Below are positions 61,647 through 64,000 of a stretch of DNA of 64,000 bases, in pieces. The stretch spans positions 2,057,001 through 2,121,000 of the forward strand of contig NZ_BMKL01000001.1 of the NCBI RefSeq assembly GCF_014644315.1, given 5' to 3'. Each line of letters starts with the position of its first letter. The first letter of the stretch is position 1. Source of the DNA: Tsuneonella deserti (lineage in GTDB: Bacteria > Pseudomonadota > Alphaproteobacteria > Sphingomonadales > Sphingomonadaceae). The notes under the pieces are model-generated. The model was not told the origin of the DNA. It saw nothing but the letters and a program-made list of their open reading frames with translations, and searched no databases. Position numbers and translations under genes: made by a program.

Positions 61647-62248
61647 TGGAGCCTTTGCGCGAGGTAGACGGCCGGGCGATCCCGTTCGGCGCCCGAAACG
61701 TCGATACCGACGTCATCATCCCCGCGCACTGGCTCAAGACCGTCACCCGCGATGGGCTTGGCCGCGGGGCGTTCGAGACCGTGCGGGCCGAGCCCGGCAA
61801 CGTGTTCGACGATCCGCAGTTTGCCGGCGCCCCGATCCTGATCGCCGGCGACAACTTCGGCTGCGGATCGAGCCGCGAGCACGCGGCCTGGGCCCTGCGC
61901 GACATGGGCGTGCGCGCAGTCATTGCGCCCAGCTTTTCGGACATCTTCTCGGGCAACGCGTTCAAGAACGGCATCCTCACCGTGGCCCTGCCGCAGGAGC
62001 AGGTCGACAGGCTGATCGAAATCGCGCGGACCGACCCGATCGCCGTCGACCTTGAATCGCAGGTCGTCACGACGCCCTTCCAGGATCGCTTCGCGTTCGC
62101 GATCGATCCTTTTCGCAAGCAATGCCTGCTGGAAGGGCTCGACGAAGTCGGCCTGACGCTCGCGCGGGATACCGCGATCGCGAACTACGAAGGCCGCCAG
62201 GCACGCGAGATGCCGTGGCTGGCGCACGGAACCGACAAAGCTGCATGA
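61646..62248 (+). CDS. leuD: 3-isopropylmalate dehydratase small subunit LeuD
   Basis: A 200-residue swivel-domain subunit partnering Leu[17 protein letters not shown] and [17 protein letters not shown] are the family motifs, followed by [16 protein letters not shown]. It is separated from leuC by two short genes but on the same strand with near-continuous coupling. Confidence 0.97.
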   Translation: MEPLREVDGRAIPFGARNVDTDVIIPAHWLKTVTRDGLGRGAFETVRAEPGNVFDDPQFAGAPILIAGDNFGCGSSREHAAWALRDMGVRAVIAPSFSDIFSGNAFKNGILTVALPQEQVDRLIEIARTDPIAVDLESQVVTTPFQDRFAFAIDPFRKQCLLEGLDEVGLTLARDTAIANYEGRQAREMPWLAHGTDKAA

Positions 62249-62261
62249 AGGCTACGAACAC

Positions 62262-63260
62262 ATGAAAGCACTGCGCACTCACGCCGTTGGCGGACCGGAA
62301 ACCCTTACCCTTGACGAGCTTCCTGATCCGGTGCCGGGCAAGGGCCAGGTGGTGGTCGCGGTAAAGGCCTGCGCGATCAACTTCCCCGACACGCTGATCA
62401 TCCGCGATCTCTACCAGTTCAAGCCCGAGCGGCCGTTCGCGCCGGGCGGCGAGATCGCCGGCGTGGTCGAGGCGGTCGGCGAAGGCGTCGAGCGCTTCAA
62501 GGTGGGCGACCGGGTGTTCGGCGGCATCGGCAACGGCGGCCTGGTCGAGAAGATCGCCGTCGACGCGCAGCGCCTGTTCCCCGTGCCCGACGGGGTGCCG
62601 CTGGAAAAGGCCGCGTCGCTGATGATGACCTATGGCACCACGATCCACGGGCTGAAGGATCGCGGCCACATCAAGCCCGGGGATGTCATGCTCGTCCTCG
62701 GCGCGGCGGGCGGGGTCGGCCTATCGGCGGTCGAGCTCGGCAAGGCGTTCGGCGCACGCGTCATCGCGGCGGTTTCCAGCGAGGAGAAGGGCGAAGTCGC
62801 CCGGCGCGCCGGAGCCGACGAGGTGGTGATCTACCCGCGCGAGGCGATGGATAAGGACGCGTCGAAGGATCTCGCCAACCGCTTCAAGGCCGCGTGCGGG
62901 CCGAACGGTGCGAACATCGTCTACGACATCGTTGGAGGACAATATTCCGAACCCGCGCTGCGCGCCATCGCGTGGGAGGGCCGGTTCCTCGTGGTCGGCT
63001 TCCCGGCCGGCATCCCCAGGATGCCGCTCAACCTCACCCTGCTCAAGAGCTGCGACATCTGCGGCGTGTTCTGGGGCGCTTTCACCGCGCGCGAGCCGGA
63101 GAAGTTCCGCGCCCAGGCGGCCGAGTTGTTCGAGCTTCTCAAGGCCGGCAAGATTGATCCGTTGATCTCCGAGACTTTCCCGCTGGAACGCGGAGGAGAA
63201 GCGATCGCCAAGCTGGAAAACCGCGAGGCTGTGGGCAAGCTCGTCGTCACGATGGAGTAG
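62262..63260 (+). CDS. NADPH:quinone oxidoreductase, zinc-independent MDR family
   Basis: A 332-residue medium-chain dehydrogenase/reductase. ACAINFPDTLIIRDLYQ, PGGEIAGVVEAVGEGVERFK (in part) and the nucleotide loop LVLGAAGGVGLSAVELGK are typical of QorA-like NADPH:quinone reductases; no catalytic zinc cysteines are seen. The physiological acceptor is unknown. ATG 62262 has GAAGG upstream. Confidence 0.9.
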   Translation: MKALRTHAVGGPETLTLDELPDPVPGKGQVVVAVKACAINFPDTLIIRDLYQFKPERPFAPGGEIAGVVEAVGEGVERFKVGDRVFGGIGNGGLVEKIAVDAQRLFPVPDGVPLEKAASLMMTYGTTIHGLKDRGHIKPGDVMLVLGAAGGVGLSAVELGKAFGARVIAAVSSEEKGEVARRAGADEVVIYPREAMDKDASKDLANRFKAACGPNGANIVYDIVGGQYSEPALRAIAWEGRFLVVGFPAGIPRMPLNLTLLKSCDICGVFWGAFTAREPEKFRAQAAELFELLKAGKIDPLISETFPLERGGEAIAKLENREAVGKLVVTME

Positions 63261-63352
63261 CGCGGAGGCCGGGTGCGCGCCCGAGCGGTCTTGCCGCTCC
63301 CGCGCGCGCGCCCTATGCCTGCCCGCACACAGACTTCTTTCAAAGGGCAACC

Positions 63353-63676
63353 ATGACCACTTTTGACGATCGCGAGCGCGGCGAGGAACGCAAGTTCGCG
63401 ATGGACGAGGAAACCGCCTTCCGCATCGCGGCGCGGCGCAATCGGTTGCTCGGCCAGTGGGCCGCGCAAAAGATGGGCCTGACCCCTGAAGAAACCGATG
63501 CTTATGCAAAGGCGGTGGTCCAGGCCGACTTCGAGGAAGCCGGCGACGAGGACGTGATCCGCAAGGTCCTGGGCGATCTCACCGGCGCGGGTTGCGATGT
63601 CGACGAGGCGGAGGTCCGCGCGGCGCTCGACGAAAAATCGGTCGAGGCGCGCCGCCAGCTGATGAGCGAGAGCTGA
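63353..63676 (+). CDS. DUF1476 protein (ATP synthase zeta-type inhibitor)
   Basis: A 107-residue all-helical protein of the DUF1476 family. In Paracoccus this is the zeta subunit that blocks ATP hydrolysis by F1Fo. FDDRERGEERKFAMDEE and FRIAARRNRLLGQWAAQKMG are diagnostic. ATG 63353 has AAGG upstream. The bolA gene follows by four bases. Confidence 0.92.
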   Translation: MTTFDDRERGEERKFAMDEETAFRIAARRNRLLGQWAAQKMGLTPEETDAYAKAVVQADFEEAGDEDVIRKVLGDLTGAGCDVDEAEVRAALDEKSVEARRQLMSES

Positions 63677-63680
63677 TCGC

Positions 63681-63914
63681 ATGGCGATGGCGGCGGCCGA
63701 GATCGAGGCGCTGATCCGCGCGGCGCTGCCCGATGCGGTGGTGGAAATCCGCGATCTTGCCGGGGACGGAGACCACTACGCTGCGCATGTCGTCTCGCCT
63801 GCGTTCGCGGGACTGTCACGCGTTGCCCAGCACAAGCTGGTGTACGAGGCGCTTGGGGGCCGCATGGGCGGCGCCCTCCACGCCTTGCAACTGACAACCG
63901 CCGTTCCCAACTGA
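63681..63914 (+). CDS. bolA: BolA family protein
   Basis: A 77-residue BolA-fold protein: AEIEALIRAALPDAVVEIRD, then GDGDHYAAHVVSPAFAGLSR with the conserved His, and VAQHKLVYEALGGRMG. BolA proteins partner monothiol glutaredoxins in Fe-S handling, and grxD follows 33 bases downstream. Confidence 0.94.
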   Translation: MAMAAAEIEALIRAALPDAVVEIRDLAGDGDHYAAHVVSPAFAGLSRVAQHKLVYEALGGRMGGALHALQLTTAVPN

Positions 63915-63947
63915 ACAGCAAGTCAGCACCACCAGGAGGGTTCGCTC

Positions 63948-64000
63948 ATGTCCGACGTCAACCAGCGCATCAGCGACATCGTCAAAGGTAACGACGTGGT
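63948..64000 (+). CDS. grxD: Monothiol glutaredoxin Grx4-like (5' end only)
   Basis: Only 17 codons are in the window. ATG 63948 has AGGAGGG upstream, and the start MSDVNQRISDIVKGNDV matches monothiol glutaredoxins. Position directly after bolA supports the call, since the two proteins form Fe-S-bridged heterodimers. Confidence 0.85.
   Translation, partial: MSDVNQRISDIVKGNDV

Noticed and set aside
63283..63299. GAGCGG-TCTTG-CCGCTC hairpin after the quinone oxidoreductase gene as a terminator
   Set aside because: The stem is only six base pairs and no T-run follows on either strand; too weak to list as a feature.

Overview
This is a GC-rich, densely coding chromosomal segment from an alphaproteobacterium, most likely a sphingomonad (Sphingomonadales, plausibly Erythrobacteraceae). 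The clues are a GcrA cell-cycle regulator, a DUF1476 (ATP synthase zeta-type inhibitor) gene beside bolA and grxD, a CrtZ carotenoid hydroxylase, a fused CysNC, and the rimP-nusA-ylxR-infB-rbfA-truB-rpsO-pnp core cluster. The family-level placement is inference. No insertion sequence, phage gene, CRISPR array or rRNA was seen; one tRNA-Ser(CGA) gene is present.

Bases 1-22.4 kb form an anaerobic/nitrate-respiration block. After the 3' end of an acyl-CoA dehydrogenase come molybdenum-cofactor genes (moaD-moaE-moaB-moeA, convergent with mobA), an FNR-type regulator, a divergent GNAT-like gene, and a tightly overlapping minus-strand operon read narK-narG-narH-narJ-narI-ppiC-(poly-His protein)-(tail-anchored membrane protein). 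Then follow moaA, hemN (oxygen-independent haem synthesis), nrdJ (B12-dependent class II ribonucleotide reductase) and nnrS. FNR-like dyads lie in front of fnr/GNAT, narK, hemN/moaA and nnrS, so one oxygen-sensing regulator probably runs the block. MoaC and any nitrite reductase are absent from the window.

Bases 22.4-28.1 kb hold sulfate assimilation (cysD, cysNC, cysQ) and a TonB-dependent receptor. Bases 28.1-36.4 kb are mixed accessory genes: an SRAP protein, two PilZ proteins, a low-affinity iron permease-like protein, a Baeyer-Villiger-type monooxygenase, an MgtA-like ATPase coupled to a frameshifted UPF0104 membrane protein gene, and the tRNA. Bases 36.4-39.8 kb carry hspQ, an ABC-2 permease, gcrA, a DUF1993 gene and a spermidine-synthase-like gene.

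Bases 39.8-51.3 kb are the minus-strand translation/RNA cluster (rimP, nusA, ylxR, infB, DUF1697, rbfA, tdk, a site-2 protease, truB, rpsO, pnp). Bases 51.6-56.4 kb are rnk and an expanded phage-shock (psp) locus: pspF, then a near-consensus sigma-54 promoter, a 50-residue exported or membrane peptide, pspA, pspB, pspC and five further small membrane proteins, four of which end in coiled-coil segments like that of PspB. This expanded psp array is the best candidate here for an incompletely described system.

Bases 56.4-64 kb hold sufE, a HemK-like methyltransferase apparently starting at CTG, crtZ, a small exported protein, a thioesterase, leuC-(mismatch glycosylase)-(small membrane protein)-leuD, a quinone oxidoreductase, DUF1476, bolA and the start of grxD. 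Start codons were reassigned from ribosome-binding sites and overlaps in many genes.
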